Shown here piece by piece: positions 43,351-52,485 of a DNA stretch of 64,000 nt. Each line of letters opens with the position of its first letter. Within the stretch, counting starts at the first letter, position 1. Below the pieces are notes generated by a model. The model worked only from the letters and a program-made list of their open reading frames with translations, was not told the DNA's origin and searched no databases. The stretch covers positions 1 to 64,000 of the forward strand of contig NZ_JAFMHJ010000003.1 of assembly GCF_017854565.1 (NCBI RefSeq), given 5' to 3'. The stretch comes from Yoonia sp. Its GTDB lineage: Bacteria; Pseudomonadota; Alphaproteobacteria; Rhodobacterales; Rhodobacteraceae. The position numbers were made by a program, and so were the translations under genes.

Positions 43351-44763
43351 TCAGGCCTGGCGCAGCACCGCACCCGGGTTCATAATACCGAGCGGATCAA
43401 GTGCTGTCTTGATTGCCCGCAACATGGCAAGCTTCGCAGGATCGGCATAACGCTCCAAGTCATCGACCTTCAGACGCCCGATACCATGCTCTGCGCTGAC
43501 CGATCCCCCCATGGACGCGACCAGATCATGCAGGGCTGTCTTGATCAGTGGCCGCTGTGTTTCGTAGTCAGCGCGACTGCGGCCCGACGCGGGGAAGATG
43601 TTATAGTGCAAATTCCCATCCCCCAGATGCCCAAAGCAGTTGATGCGAAAGGCGCCGATCTGGGCAACTGCCCGCTGCCCCTGCGTGACAAAGTCGGGCA
43701 CAGCGCTGAGCGGCACCGAAATATCATGCGAACTGACCGAACCAATACGCCGGTTCGCCTCGGGGATACTCTCGCGGATGCGCCAGAACGCCTGCCGCTG
43801 CGCGTGACTTTGGGCAATAACGCCGTCCGTGACCAAACCGTTTTCAAAAGCCGCCGCAAACAAATCTTCCAGCGCCGCATCAGGTGCCAATCCCGCTGGC
43901 AACCCCACGTCAATCAAGACGCACCATTCCGGCACCACCTCAAAGGGCTGCTTCACCTCTGGCCCCACCTCGGCCAGAAAATCAAAGCCCTGCCTGTGCA
44001 TCAATTCAAACGCCGACACGCCGTCACCAATCCGTTCTCGGGCCAGCGCCAGCAACTCCAGCGCGGCCGCTGGCGATGGCACCGCCATCAACGCCGCGCC
44101 CACACCCGCCGGACGCGGCGCCAGTTTCAACGCGGCGGCCGTGATCACCCCCAACGTGCCTTCCGCGCCAATCATCAGATTGCGCAGATCATAGCCCGTG
44201 TTGTCTTTGCGCAGGCGCGTCAGCCCATGCCAGATCGCGCCGTCGGGCCGCACCACCTCAAGCCCCAGACATTGGGCGCGGGCATTGCCATAGCGCAAGA
44301 CATTGACACCCCCCGCGTTGGTCGCCAAAAGCCCGCCAATCCGCGCCGACCCTTCAGAGGCCAGCGATAGCGGAAACAGCCGCCCCACATCCATGGCTGC
44401 CTTTTGGACATCGGCCAAAATCACACCCGCATCGCAGACCATCACATTTTCCAGCGGATAGACCGCGCGCACCCGGTTCATGCGTTCCAGCGACAATATC
44501 ACCGGCCTAGGGCCATCCGGCATCAACTGCCCCCCGACCAGACCCGTCCCCCCGCCATAGGGCACCACGGCAACACGGGCACCCGCACAGGCCTTGACCA
44601 CGACCGCCACTTCCTCGGTGCTGGCAGGCGCCACGACAAACCCGTGACCGGCCCAACGGCCGCGCGGTTCAGTCAAATAACCGGCGCTGTCGGCCTTGAA
44701 CGCCGCATCCGGCAAAAGCGCCCGTAGCGTCGCTTCAAAGGCGGGTGTCACAGGGTTCAGCAT
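43351..44763 (-). CDS. FAD-binding oxidase, GlcD / D-2-hydroxyacid dehydrogenase family, 470 aa
   Basis: An FAD-binding type 4 domain is seen in VVPYGGGTGLVGGQLMPDGP and GGLLATNAGGVNVLRYGNAR, with GTLGVITAAALKL. The C-terminal FAD-oxidase domain has FGHLGDGNLHYNIFP and VSAEHGIGRLK. It probably oxidises a D-2-hydroxyacid such as 2-hydroxyglutarate or lactate. I use ATG 44763, behind AGAGGAA; GTG at 44769 is a possible alternative. Confidence 0.88.
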   Translation of the reverse strand: MLNPVTPAFEATLRALLPDAAFKADSAGYLTEPRGRWAGHGFVVAPASTEEVAVVVKACAGARVAVVPYGGGTGLVGGQLMPDGPRPVILSLERMNRVRAVYPLENVMVCDAGVILADVQKAAMDVGRLFPLSLASEGSARIGGLLATNAGGVNVLRYGNARAQCLGLEVVRPDGAIWHGLTRLRKDNTGYDLRNLMIGAEGTLGVITAAALKLAPRPAGVGAALMAVPSPAAALELLALARERIGDGVSAFELMHRQGFDFLAEVGPEVKQPFEVVPEWCVLIDVGLPAGLAPDAALEDLFAAAFENGLVTDGVIAQSHAQRQAFWRIRESIPEANRRIGSVSSHDISVPLSAVPDFVTQGQRAVAQIGAFRINCFGHLGDGNLHYNIFPASGRSRADYETQRPLIKTALHDLVASMGGSVSAEHGIGRLKVDDLERYADPAKLAMLRAIKTALDPLGIMNPGAVLRQA

Positions 44764-44832
44764 GATCACGTTCCTCTTGGGTCAATGGGATATATGGCCC
44801 GGCAACGGTCAAAGGCCAGCCAGAACAAAGCT

Positions 44833-45417
44833 CTACCCGATATCCGTCTTACCGCGGCGATCATGGCGCAGATTGGCGTAAAGCACGTGGTTCCGCCACC
44901 GCCCATTGATCTGCAGATAACTTTGCGCGACACCTTCATACTTGTAGCCGCATTGTTCCAGTAGCCGCCGTGACGGGGCATTTTCGGGCAGGCATCCGGC
45001 CTCGATCCGGCTGATATCCAACGTCGTAAACGCATGATGCACCACTGCGGCAATCGCTTCGCGCATGTAGCCTTGCCGCGCAAAGGGCGCCCCGATCCAA
45101 TACCCGGTGGTGCCCGCCTGCGCCGGACCGCGCCGGATATTGTCCAATGTGATCGCGCCCAGCAGCATGTCATCGGCGCGGCGCACCAAAAACAGCGGCA
45201 TCGCCGTGCCATTGGCAATGGACCGCTGAGCCCAATATACCCGGTTGGTAAAGGCCTTGCGCGACAAATGGTCCGCAGCCCAGGTCGGCTCCCAGGGTAT
45301 GAGAAATTCCGCGCTGGCTTGGCGCAGCGCGGTCCAGGCGCGGAAATCCCCATGCATCGGTGGGCGCAGGGTCAGTCGTTCGGTCTCAACTCGGACCTTG
45401 CGCTTGACCCCCAGCAT
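44833..45417 (-). CDS. RimJ/RimL-type GNAT acetyltransferase, 194 aa
   Basis: It opens KVRVETERLTLRPPMHGDFR, then GYWIGAPFARQGYMREAIAA and ISRIEAGCLPENAPSRRLLE, the classical RimJ/RimL motifs ending in GRWRNHVLYANL. The family acetylates N-terminal amines of ribosomal or other proteins. Its first base overlaps the M16 peptidase stop, a translationally coupled pair also common in relatives. Confidence 0.9.
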   Translation of the reverse strand: MLGVKRKVRVETERLTLRPPMHGDFRAWTALRQASAEFLIPWEPTWAADHLSRKAFTNRVYWAQRSIANGTAMPLFLVRRADDMLLGAITLDNIRRGPAQAGTTGYWIGAPFARQGYMREAIAAVVHHAFTTLDISRIEAGCLPENAPSRRLLEQCGYKYEGVAQSYLQINGRWRNHVLYANLRHDRRGKTDIG

Positions 45418-46685
45418 CAGGCGACAAGCCGCGCTTTCAGCGCCTCCAACGTCGGCGCGGCATCGGCGGGGCCATAAAGCGCCATGGCCGTGCCCGCCTG
45501 TTCCGCCATCTGTGTTGCAAAAGCTTTGACATCACCCGCCGTGACCGCGTCAATCTGCGCAATCGTCTCGTCAATGGCGGGGATGCGTCCCCAGATCGCC
45601 AAACGACGTGCCAGCCATTCGGCCCGGTCCGACGGACCCTCCAGACCCATCAGCAGGCTCGCTTTCATCTGGGCGCGTGCGCGCGCAACTTCGGGCGCGC
45701 TCATATCATCGGCGGCGCGCTTGATCTCGTCGATGGTCAGATTGGCCAGCTCTGTAATCTGCTCTGCGCTGGTGCCTGCGTAAATCGTCGTGATGCCGGT
45801 GTCATCATAAGGTGCGGCTTGGGCAAACACCGTATAGCACAGCCCGCGTTTTTCGCGCACTTCCTGAAACAGGCGCGACGACATGCCACCGCCCATCGCG
45901 CTGATATAGACCTGCGCGGTATACATCGCCGGATCATCATAGCGCGGTCCCTCGAACGCCAGCGCGAAATGCACCTGCTCCAGCGCCTTGGTCTCGCGCC
46001 GCTCACCGCCGCGAAAGATCGCGGGTTGCAGCAATTCAGGTGGCCGCATGATCGGTGACAAATGACCAAACAGCGCCTCGGCCTGACGGACAATCACGTC
46101 GTGATCAACCGCACCAGCCGCCGCAAGGATCATCTGGCCGGGGCCGTAATGTTCGCCGACAAACCCCTGCAGGTCCTCGCGCGAAAACGCGCTGACCCGC
46201 TCGTTTGGACCCAAAATCGTGCGCCCAAACGGCTGATCAGGATAGGCCACTTCTTGCAGCCAGTCGAAAATAATATCGTCGGGCGTATCCAGAGCCTGTC
46301 CGATTTCCTGCAAGATCACCCCGCGCTCGACCTCGATCTCGGCGGAGTCAAACAGCGGGTTCAGCAAAATATCCGCGATGACGTCCAGTCCCAGCGCCAC
46401 ATCATCTTCCAGAACGCGGGCGTAATAGGCGGTTGTCTCGCGGCTGGTATAGGCATTGATATAACCGCCCACATCCTCGATCGCTTCTGCGATTTGCAGG
46501 GCGGATCGGGTCTTGGTCCCCTTGAACGCCATATGTTCAAGGAAATGCGCGATGCCGTTCTGCTCCATCCTTTCATGCCGCCCACCGGCCTGAATCCAGA
46601 TGCCGATACTGGTGGATTTCAGCCCGGGCATATTTTCGGTGACAACCCGAAACCCGTTGGACAGCGTATGAAGTTCAATCGTCAA
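45417..46685 (-). CDS. M16 family zinc peptidase (processing-peptidase-like), 422 aa
   Basis: The inverted zinc motif HFLEH lies at residues 47-51 in GIAHFLEHMAFKGT, with the distal Glu in the ERGVILQEIGQALD helix about 75 residues later. Length and sequence match the PqqL/mitochondrial processing peptidase beta-like bacterial proteins. It cleaves peptides in the cytoplasm or periplasm; no signal peptide is present. It overlaps thrC by four bases (ATGA). Confidence 0.93.
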   Translation of the reverse strand: MTIELHTLSNGFRVVTENMPGLKSTSIGIWIQAGGRHERMEQNGIAHFLEHMAFKGTKTRSALQIAEAIEDVGGYINAYTSRETTAYYARVLEDDVALGLDVIADILLNPLFDSAEIEVERGVILQEIGQALDTPDDIIFDWLQEVAYPDQPFGRTILGPNERVSAFSREDLQGFVGEHYGPGQMILAAAGAVDHDVIVRQAEALFGHLSPIMRPPELLQPAIFRGGERRETKALEQVHFALAFEGPRYDDPAMYTAQVYISAMGGGMSSRLFQEVREKRGLCYTVFAQAAPYDDTGITTIYAGTSAEQITELANLTIDEIKRAADDMSAPEVARARAQMKASLLMGLEGPSDRAEWLARRLAIWGRIPAIDETIAQIDAVTAGDVKAFATQMAEQAGTAMALYGPADAAPTLEALKARLVA

Positions 46686-48067
46686 TGTGTAATCCGTTCC
46701 CTGATCACCGCCTGCAAAGCGGCCAGATCACCCGCAACCCGGGTGACGCGTTCTGGCCGGTCATACAGGTCCGCCATGCGCGGGGGAAGAGGTGCCGCAA
46801 CGCCGGACGCCGCTTTGACAGCGTCAGGAAACTTGGCCGGATGCGCGGTGGCCAGTGTGACCATGGGCGTCGTGCCCAAATGCGCCTCGGCCACATGGAC
46901 ACCGACCGCCGTATGCGGGCACAGCAATTCGCCGTGCCGGACCAAATAGGTCTTGATCGCGGCATGGGTCTCTTCTTCGGACGCGCAACCCGATTTGAAG
47001 GTGTCCTTCAACATCTGATATGCACCTTGGCTGATGGCAAAGCCACCTTTCGCCAGATCCGCCATCTGCGCCGCGACGATCGCGCCGTCACGCCCGTAGG
47101 CGTCAAACAACGCCCGCTCAAAATTCGAACTGACCTGAATGTCCATCGACGGGCTGATGGTCGGCGTCACGCCCTGCTTGGTATAGGCGCCGGTTTCCAG
47201 CGTGCGGTGCAAAATGTCATTGCGGTTGGTTGCCACGACCAGCTCTGCAATCGGCAGGCCCATCCGCTTGGCGATATAGCCTGCAAAGATGTCACCGAAA
47301 TTGCCCGTCGGCACGGTAAAGCTGACCTTGCGATGCGGCGCGCCAAGGCTGACCGCGGCGGTGAAATAATACACGACCTGCGCCAGCACGCGCCCCCAGT
47401 TGATCGAATTCACGCCTGCCAACCGCACCTCTTCGCGAAAGGCAAAGTCGTTGAACATGTCTTTGACGGCGGCCTGACAATCATCAAAATCCCCATCGAC
47501 CGCCAGCGCATGCACGTTGGATTCGGTCGGCGTCGTCATCTGGCGGCGCTGCACTTCGGACACCCGGCCATGGGGGTACAGAATAAACACATCCACCGCT
47601 TTCAAGCCCCGAAACGCCTCGATCGCGGCCGACCCGGTATCGCCCGACGTGGCACCCACGATCGTCACCCGGTCACCCGAGCGCGACAAAGCGGCCTGAA
47701 ACATCTGGCCGATCAGCTGCATCGCGAAATCCTTGAACGCCAGCGTCGGCCCGTGGAACAGCTCAAGCAGGAAATGATTGGCGTCCAGTTGCACCAGCGG
47801 CGCGCGCGCGGCATGTCCGAAACCGGCATAGGCCTTGGCGATCAGGCCGCGAAACTCTGCATCGGTAAATGTATCGCCAATGAACGGGCGCATCACGTCA
47901 AACGCCACCTCTTCGTATGATTTTCCCGCCATTGCCGCAATTTCTGCATGGCTCAGCGTTGGCACCGTTTCGGGCACGTAAAGACCACCATCACGCGCCA
48001 GCCCCGTCAGCATCGCCTCTTCGAATGTCAAAACCGGCGCAGTGCCACGGGTCGAAATATAGCGCAT
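46682..48067 (-). CDS. thrC: Threonine synthase
   Basis: MRYISTRGTAPVLTFEEAML at the N-terminus, the PLP motif LAFKDFAMQLIGQM with Lys112, and TSGDTGSAAIEAF, are typical of the ThrC2 type. It converts O-phosphohomoserine to threonine. The gene lies two bases after surf1 and overlaps the peptidase start, a fixed order in Rhodobacteraceae. Confidence 0.97.
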   Translation of the reverse strand: MRYISTRGTAPVLTFEEAMLTGLARDGGLYVPETVPTLSHAEIAAMAGKSYEEVAFDVMRPFIGDTFTDAEFRGLIAKAYAGFGHAARAPLVQLDANHFLLELFHGPTLAFKDFAMQLIGQMFQAALSRSGDRVTIVGATSGDTGSAAIEAFRGLKAVDVFILYPHGRVSEVQRRQMTTPTESNVHALAVDGDFDDCQAAVKDMFNDFAFREEVRLAGVNSINWGRVLAQVVYYFTAAVSLGAPHRKVSFTVPTGNFGDIFAGYIAKRMGLPIAELVVATNRNDILHRTLETGAYTKQGVTPTISPSMDIQVSSNFERALFDAYGRDGAIVAAQMADLAKGGFAISQGAYQMLKDTFKSGCASEEETHAAIKTYLVRHGELLCPHTAVGVHVAEAHLGTTPMVTLATAHPAKFPDAVKAASGVAAPLPPRMADLYDRPERVTRVAGDLAALQAVIRERITH

Positions 48068-48068
48068 A

Positions 48069-48752
48069 TCAGGCGTCCTTTTGGCGGATGGTGCGGGAAA
48101 GCAGAAACAGGGTCATAATGGCCCAAACCAAGGCCAGCAAAAACCACGTGATCGCATATTCAAGATGATCGTTCTTGATGCCTACGGCTTCAACCGGCAA
48201 CGGCGTCAGGCGTGGGTCGGCAGGGGTCGTGTCTGTGGCAACCACCATCAGGGGTCTTGTCGACAGAACCCGCGCCATCGTGTCAACGTCCCGTGCAAAC
48301 CAAATGTTCTTTTCAAGGTCCGGTGGAGGTGTGTTACTGTTTTGATCGTCCGGCCACAACAGCGTGCCGTTGATCTGCATGAAGTCTGTCACGGGTTCCG
48401 CATCTTTGGCGTCCAGCGGCAACAGCCCAAGATCAACCATGATGACAGCGCCGGTTTCAAGCAAGAACTTGGAAATGACCCGATAACCAGTGCCCGCCGT
48501 GGTCCCGGAAACCAACACGTGAAGCTCTTCGCCGGTGGGCGCGCCCGCAAGGGTGACACGTTTGTATTCATCATCCTCTTCACGGCCCGCCAGTGGCACG
48601 GGAACCGGCGGCGCGGCCAATCGCGCTTCGATCCCTGCCAGAATATCCTCTTTCCAGTCCAGACGCTGGACCTGCCAGATGCCAAGGCTGATCAGAGCAC
48701 CGGAACCGACGGCACCCAGAAGAAGCGGAAAGATGATTTTACGCAGCATCAT
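48069..48752 (-). CDS. SURF1 family cytochrome oxidase assembly protein
   Basis: Two membrane helices, one near the N-terminus (IIFPLLLGAVGSGALISLGI) and one near the C-terminus (AITWFLLALVWAIMTLFLL), flank a soluble domain with GYRVISKFLLETGAVIMVDL. This is the SURF1/Shy1 layout; in relatives it helps insert heme into the aa3 oxidase. It lies just after the oxidase subunit III gene. Confidence 0.92.
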   Translation of the reverse strand: MMLRKIIFPLLLGAVGSGALISLGIWQVQRLDWKEDILAGIEARLAAPPVPVPLAGREEDDEYKRVTLAGAPTGEELHVLVSGTTAGTGYRVISKFLLETGAVIMVDLGLLPLDAKDAEPVTDFMQINGTLLWPDDQNSNTPPPDLEKNIWFARDVDTMARVLSTRPLMVVATDTTPADPRLTPLPVEAVGIKNDHLEYAITWFLLALVWAIMTLFLLSRTIRQKDA

Positions 48753-48812
48753 ATGCCTTTGACATGAAAAACGCGCGAGCCACCCCGCGCGCTTGTATTT
48801 CTGACAGACCGG

Positions 48813-48836
48813 TAGGTCGGGGTTAACCCCGACTTA
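48813..48836. repeat. Palindrome at the end of the subunit III gene
   Basis: An 18-bp perfect palindrome (GTCGGGGTTAACCCCGAC, 48816-48833) with partial extension on both sides begins right at the ctaE stop. It may be a dispersed extragenic palindrome, and as RNA could protect or end the ctaE message before surf1. Confidence 0.75.
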
Positions 48837-49640
48837 CCCGCCCCAAACATAGACAGCCGCAAACAGGAACAGCCAAACCACATCCACAAAGTGCCAGTAC
48901 CAAGCGGCTGCCTCAAAACCCACATGCTTTTCGGGGGTAAAGTCGCCGCGCTGGAGCCGGATCAGACAGACCAGCAGAAAGATCGTCCCGATGAACACAT
49001 GGAAGCCGTGGAAACCCGTCGCCATAAAGAAGTTCGCGCCATAGATATTGCCGGCAAAGCCAAACGCCGCATGGCTATATTCATAAACCTGAAACACCGT
49101 GAACAGCGCGCCCAGAGCCACGGCAAGGATCAGGCCCCACTTCACATCCTCGCGGTTGTTTTCATGGACCAGCGCGTGATGCGCCCAGGTCGCCGCAGCA
49201 CCCGAACACAGCAAGATCAGCGTGTTGATCAGCGGCAGGTGCCATGGATCGAATGTTTCAATCCCCACAGGTGGCCAGACGCCATCCTGAATCGGGCTTA
49301 GCGGGCCCATCGGGTACATGGCATGTTTGAAGAATGACCAGAACCAGGCGGCAAAGAACATGACCTCGGACATGATGAACATGATAAAGCCATAGCGCAG
49401 ACCGATCCGCACGACAGGGGTGTGGTCCCCGACCCGGCTTTCGGCGATCACATCGGCCCACCATGCGTACATCACGTAGATCACCAGCGCGAGGCCGACG
49501 AGGAACATATAGGGGCCGCCGCCCTGTTTCGGCATCCAAAGCACGGCGCCAAATAGCATGATAAAGCCGCCCAACGCGCCAAGAAGCGGCCAAATGGATG
49601 GTGGCAGGATGTGGTAGTCGTGGTTCTTTGCATGCGCCAT
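48834..49640 (-). CDS. ctaE: Cytochrome c oxidase subunit III
   Basis: The 268-residue protein has seven hydrophobic segments and family motifs [38 protein letters not shown] and [16 protein letters not shown]. Subunit III stabilises the aa3 oxidase core. It follows ctaG by 25 bases in the cta gene order C-B-(small)-G-E, as in Paracoccus. Gene symbol follows that organism's use. Confidence 0.96.
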   Translation of the reverse strand: MAHAKNHDYHILPPSIWPLLGALGGFIMLFGAVLWMPKQGGGPYMFLVGLALVIYVMYAWWADVIAESRVGDHTPVVRIGLRYGFIMFIMSEVMFFAAWFWSFFKHAMYPMGPLSPIQDGVWPPVGIETFDPWHLPLINTLILLCSGAAATWAHHALVHENNREDVKWGLILAVALGALFTVFQVYEYSHAAFGFAGNIYGANFFMATGFHGFHVFIGTIFLLVCLIRLQRGDFTPEKHVGFEAAAWYWHFVDVVWLFLFAAVYVWGG

Positions 49641-49665
49641 GTGGTGCGTCCCTATCGGCTGGTCG

Positions 49666-50280
49666 TTAGTTCGTTTCTATGGCGCCTTGTGGCGCCGATG
49701 TCAAAGTTGTCGGGTCGAGGGCCGCCTGCATTTCTGCATCCGGCAAATCAATCTGGTAGAACGTATAGCTTAACGTGATCGTGTGCACATACTGGCCTTC
49801 GCGGTCATTCACGATGGCAGGGTCCACGAAAAAGCTGACCGGCATCATCACGGTTTCGCCCGGCTGCAACACCTGCTCGGTAAAGCAGAAACATTCGATC
49901 TTGTCGAAAAATGCGCCCGCCTCATAGGGTGTGACGTTATAGGCGGCCTGCCCGGCAATCGGTTGATCGGTCGGGTTGTGCGCCTCGTAAAACGCCAGCC
50001 CTGTCTCGCCGATGCGCAATTCCATTTCGCGTTGCGCCGGAACGAACGTCCACGGCATGTCGCGTTCCAGTGATGCGTCAAAGCGGACCTTGATGGTCTG
50101 GTCCAGAATCACATCGCTGCCAACCTCGGCGACGTTGGTGATCCCACCAAATCCGGTGACCCGGCAAAACCAGTTATAAAACGGCACCGAAGCCCAGGCC
50201 AATGACCCCATCAGCACGACGACGACGACGGTTTGTGCGGCGGTGCGATTGGGACCGGTCAGATGTGGGAACAGTTTCAT
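49666..50280 (-). CDS. ctaG: Cytochrome c oxidase assembly protein CtaG (Cox11 family)
   Basis: One N-terminal membrane helix is followed by a periplasmic copper-binding domain with [20 protein letters not shown], which contains the conserved CFCF motif that gives copper to Cu[16 protein letters not shown] is also conserved. It overlaps the small upstream gene by four bases (ATGA). Confidence 0.96.
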   Translation of the reverse strand: MKLFPHLTGPNRTAAQTVVVVVLMGSLAWASVPFYNWFCRVTGFGGITNVAEVGSDVILDQTIKVRFDASLERDMPWTFVPAQREMELRIGETGLAFYEAHNPTDQPIAGQAAYNVTPYEAGAFFDKIECFCFTEQVLQPGETVMMPVSFFVDPAIVNDREGQYVHTITLSYTFYQIDLPDAEMQAALDPTTLTSAPQGAIETN

Positions 50281-50474
50281 TGCGTGCCCTCTTGTGGGAT
50301 GATCTGCGGCCGCGCCACATGGTCAAAGGTTTCAAACTGACGCGCATTGCCAAGCTCCAGAACCTTGACCACGGTAAGTCCGAAGACAATGGTGATGAAC
50401 CCCAGCAACAAAAGGCCAACGCCGATGTTGCGGCCACGCCTGCGGGTATGAATTTCGTGCTCGACCTTGATCAT
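50277..50474 (-). CDS. Small membrane protein of the cta operon, 65 aa
   Basis: A short basic N-terminus (MIKVEHEIHTRRRGRNIGVG) precedes one hydrophobic helix (LLLLGFITIVFGLTVVKVLE). Comparable small ORFs lie between ctaB and ctaG in Paracoccus and relatives. It may help oxidase assembly. The ATG at 50474 overlaps the ctaB stop in a TGATG; a GTG three bases earlier is possible. Confidence 0.8.
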   Translation of the reverse strand: MIKVEHEIHTRRRGRNIGVGLLLLGFITIVFGLTVVKVLELGNARQFETFDHVARPQIIPQEGTQ

Positions 50475-51406
50475 CACCAGCCCCCAAAGCCATACGGACG
50501 CAGTGCAGCCTCTGCAAGAAGCGCGCCAAAGTGCAGGAAAAGATAATACAGCGACACCTTGAACACGCCAATCTCGACCGCGTGCTTGTCCGCAGCACAG
50601 GCGGCATCGTCGCGACGCCAGATATCATAGGCCCCTTTGAGAAACCATGCGTTCATGATGACGGCGACGGCCATATAAATAGGCCCGCCGATCGACGTCA
50701 GACCAAGCCCAAGCGCCACCGGCACCAGCAACAGAGTGTAGATGATGATATGCTTGCGGGTGGCATCGCGCCCATGTGTTTCCGTCAGCATCGGCACACC
50801 GGCGTTGCCATAATCCGATTTCACAAACAGGGCTAGCGCCCAGAAATGCGGCGGGGTCCACATGAAGATAAGCGCGAACATCAGCGCACTTTCGACGCTG
50901 ACACCGCCGGTGGCGACCGCCCACCCGATCATCGGAGGAAAGGCCCCGGCCGCCCCACCGATCACGATATTCTGCGGCGTGGCCCGCTTGAGCCACATCG
51001 AATAAACCACTGCATAAAAGAATATGGTGAAGGCCAGTAGGAACGCGGCCAGAAAATTCGTCGCCAGCGCCAACAAGACGATCGCGAACCCGGAAAGAGA
51101 AAGACCAAGGCCAAGCGCCTCACCGGGGGCGACACGTCCCGACGGGACCGGACGCCCTGCTGTGCGCTTCATCTTGGCGTCGATATCGGCATCCCACCAC
51201 ATATTCAGCGCGCCCGACGCACCTGCGCCGACGGCAATGCACAGGATGGCGACAAAGCCGATGAACGGATGTACCGGAACCGGTGCCACCAAAAGACCGA
51301 CCAGCGCGGTGAACACCACCAGCGACATCACGCGCGGCTTAAGCAGGGCGAAATAATCGCCCATACCGGCCTCGTAGGTGGTTTCTTGCAGACTGATATC
51401 GGTCAT
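50474..51406 (-). CDS. ctaB: Protoheme IX farnesyltransferase
   Basis: The UbiA-family prenyltransferase has seven to nine membrane helices, the aspartate-rich NMWWDADIDAKMKRTAGRPV block, and YALLMSLF-like helices; MGDYFALLKPRVMSLVVFTA is the N-terminal signature. It makes heme O for the oxidase. The start at 51406 (MTDISLQETTYEAG) matches the family length of about 310; the open frame reaching upstream runs through an inverted repeat and is ignored. Confidence 0.95.
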   Translation of the reverse strand: MTDISLQETTYEAGMGDYFALLKPRVMSLVVFTALVGLLVAPVPVHPFIGFVAILCIAVGAGASGALNMWWDADIDAKMKRTAGRPVPSGRVAPGEALGLGLSLSGFAIVLLALATNFLAAFLLAFTIFFYAVVYSMWLKRATPQNIVIGGAAGAFPPMIGWAVATGGVSVESALMFALIFMWTPPHFWALALFVKSDYGNAGVPMLTETHGRDATRKHIIIYTLLLVPVALGLGLTSIGGPIYMAVAVIMNAWFLKGAYDIWRRDDAACAADKHAVEIGVFKVSLYYLFLHFGALLAEAALRPYGFGGW

Positions 51407-51422
51407 GCCGGACTTTCTGAGC

Positions 51423-51482
51423 GGGTGGGTCAAGACCCACCTTACGGGGTTGATCTGTCGTAAGGTGGGTCTTGACCCACCC
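51423..51482. repeat. 24-bp perfect inverted repeat with self-palindromic arms
   Basis: Arms at 51423-51446 and 51459-51482 are exact reverse complements, separated by 12 bases. Each arm itself contains the palindrome GGTGGGTC-(AA or TT)-GACCCACC. It lies between ctaC and ctaB, both on the minus strand. It could fold as one 24-bp hairpin or two smaller ones. Confidence 0.9.
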
Positions 51483-51489
51483 TCCTTTT

Positions 51490-52314
51490 TTATGACGTGC
51501 CTTTGGCCTCGGCCAGCCACTGATCGTAGGTTTCCTGGCTCACGACCTTGACCGTGATCGGCATATAGGCGTGGTCTTTTCCGCACAGCTCCGAACACTG
51601 GCCGAAATAAATACCCTCACGCTCGGCGGCGAACCACAGTTGCGCCAACCGACCCGGCACCGCGTCCTGCTTCACGCCAAACGCGGGGATCGTCCACGAA
51701 TGGATCACATCCGCGCCGGTCACCTGCATCACGATGGTCGCGCCAACCGGCACCACAACTGACGTATCGGTCGCCAGCAGATATTGATTCTGGCTGTACC
51801 CGAAATCTTCCAGTTCATCGCGCGCCAGCAGGAAGCTTTCAAAGCTCACGCCTTCATCGACATACTCATAGCCCCAGTACCACTGGTAGCCGGTGACCTT
51901 GATCGTGATGTCAGCCTCGGGGATTTCTTGCTGGTTGAACAGCACCGGCAGCGAAAACGCACCGATAAACACCAAGATGATGACAGGCACGACGGTCCAT
52001 GCGATTTCCAGTGGCGAATGATGCGTGAATGTCGCGGGGTTCGGCTGCCTCTTTTGATTATAGCGGATAGCGACCCAGGCCAGCAGGCCCGTCACAAACA
52101 GCGTAATCGCCGTGATGATCACCAACAGCATTCCGTCCAGCCAGTACACATTGCGCGCAATCTCTGTCGCTGCCGGTTGAAAGCCGGTGCCGTTCGGCAG
52201 CGGCTGGCCGACAATCTCCAGAGTCTGGTTCACGTCCTGCGCAATGACAGATGACCCAGCCATGATCAGGCCGGCCGTGGCCCAGAGTGAGGTCGCAAAG
52301 GTTTTCAGTCGCAT
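51490..52314 (-). CDS. ctaC: Cytochrome c oxidase subunit II
   Basis: A signal peptide (ATSLWATAGLIMAGSSVIAQ) and two membrane helices precede a cupredoxin domain. The CuA ligands are Cys240, Cys244, His248 and Met251 in QCSELCGKDHAYM, with the upstream His in DVIHSWTIPAF. TVVPVIILVFIGAFSLPVLF is the second helix. It accepts electrons from cytochrome c. It is the first cta gene; ctaD (subunit I) is not in the window. Confidence 0.97.
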   Translation of the reverse strand: MRLKTFATSLWATAGLIMAGSSVIAQDVNQTLEIVGQPLPNGTGFQPAATEIARNVYWLDGMLLVIITAITLFVTGLLAWVAIRYNQKRQPNPATFTHHSPLEIAWTVVPVIILVFIGAFSLPVLFNQQEIPEADITIKVTGYQWYWGYEYVDEGVSFESFLLARDELEDFGYSQNQYLLATDTSVVVPVGATIVMQVTGADVIHSWTIPAFGVKQDAVPGRLAQLWFAAEREGIYFGQCSELCGKDHAYMPITVKVVSQETYDQWLAEAKGTS

Positions 52315-52485
52315 ATTCTACCCTAACAATCGTGGCGCCTTCGAGCGCGTCTGCGGCGGGTCCCTGACGGAATCCCGTTGTATCTGACCGTCCATGTCCC
52401 ATATCCTGATGAACAACTCAAGAACCGCTGTTGCGGCAAACAGACGCTTTTGCCAATAATTCGCCCCGCCCAAAGGAAAAACCTC

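Noticed and set aside
43189-44370. A 393-codon plus-strand frame.
   Set aside because: Antisense shadow of the FAD oxidase gene; His/Arg/Gln-rich composition typical of an opposite-strand frame.
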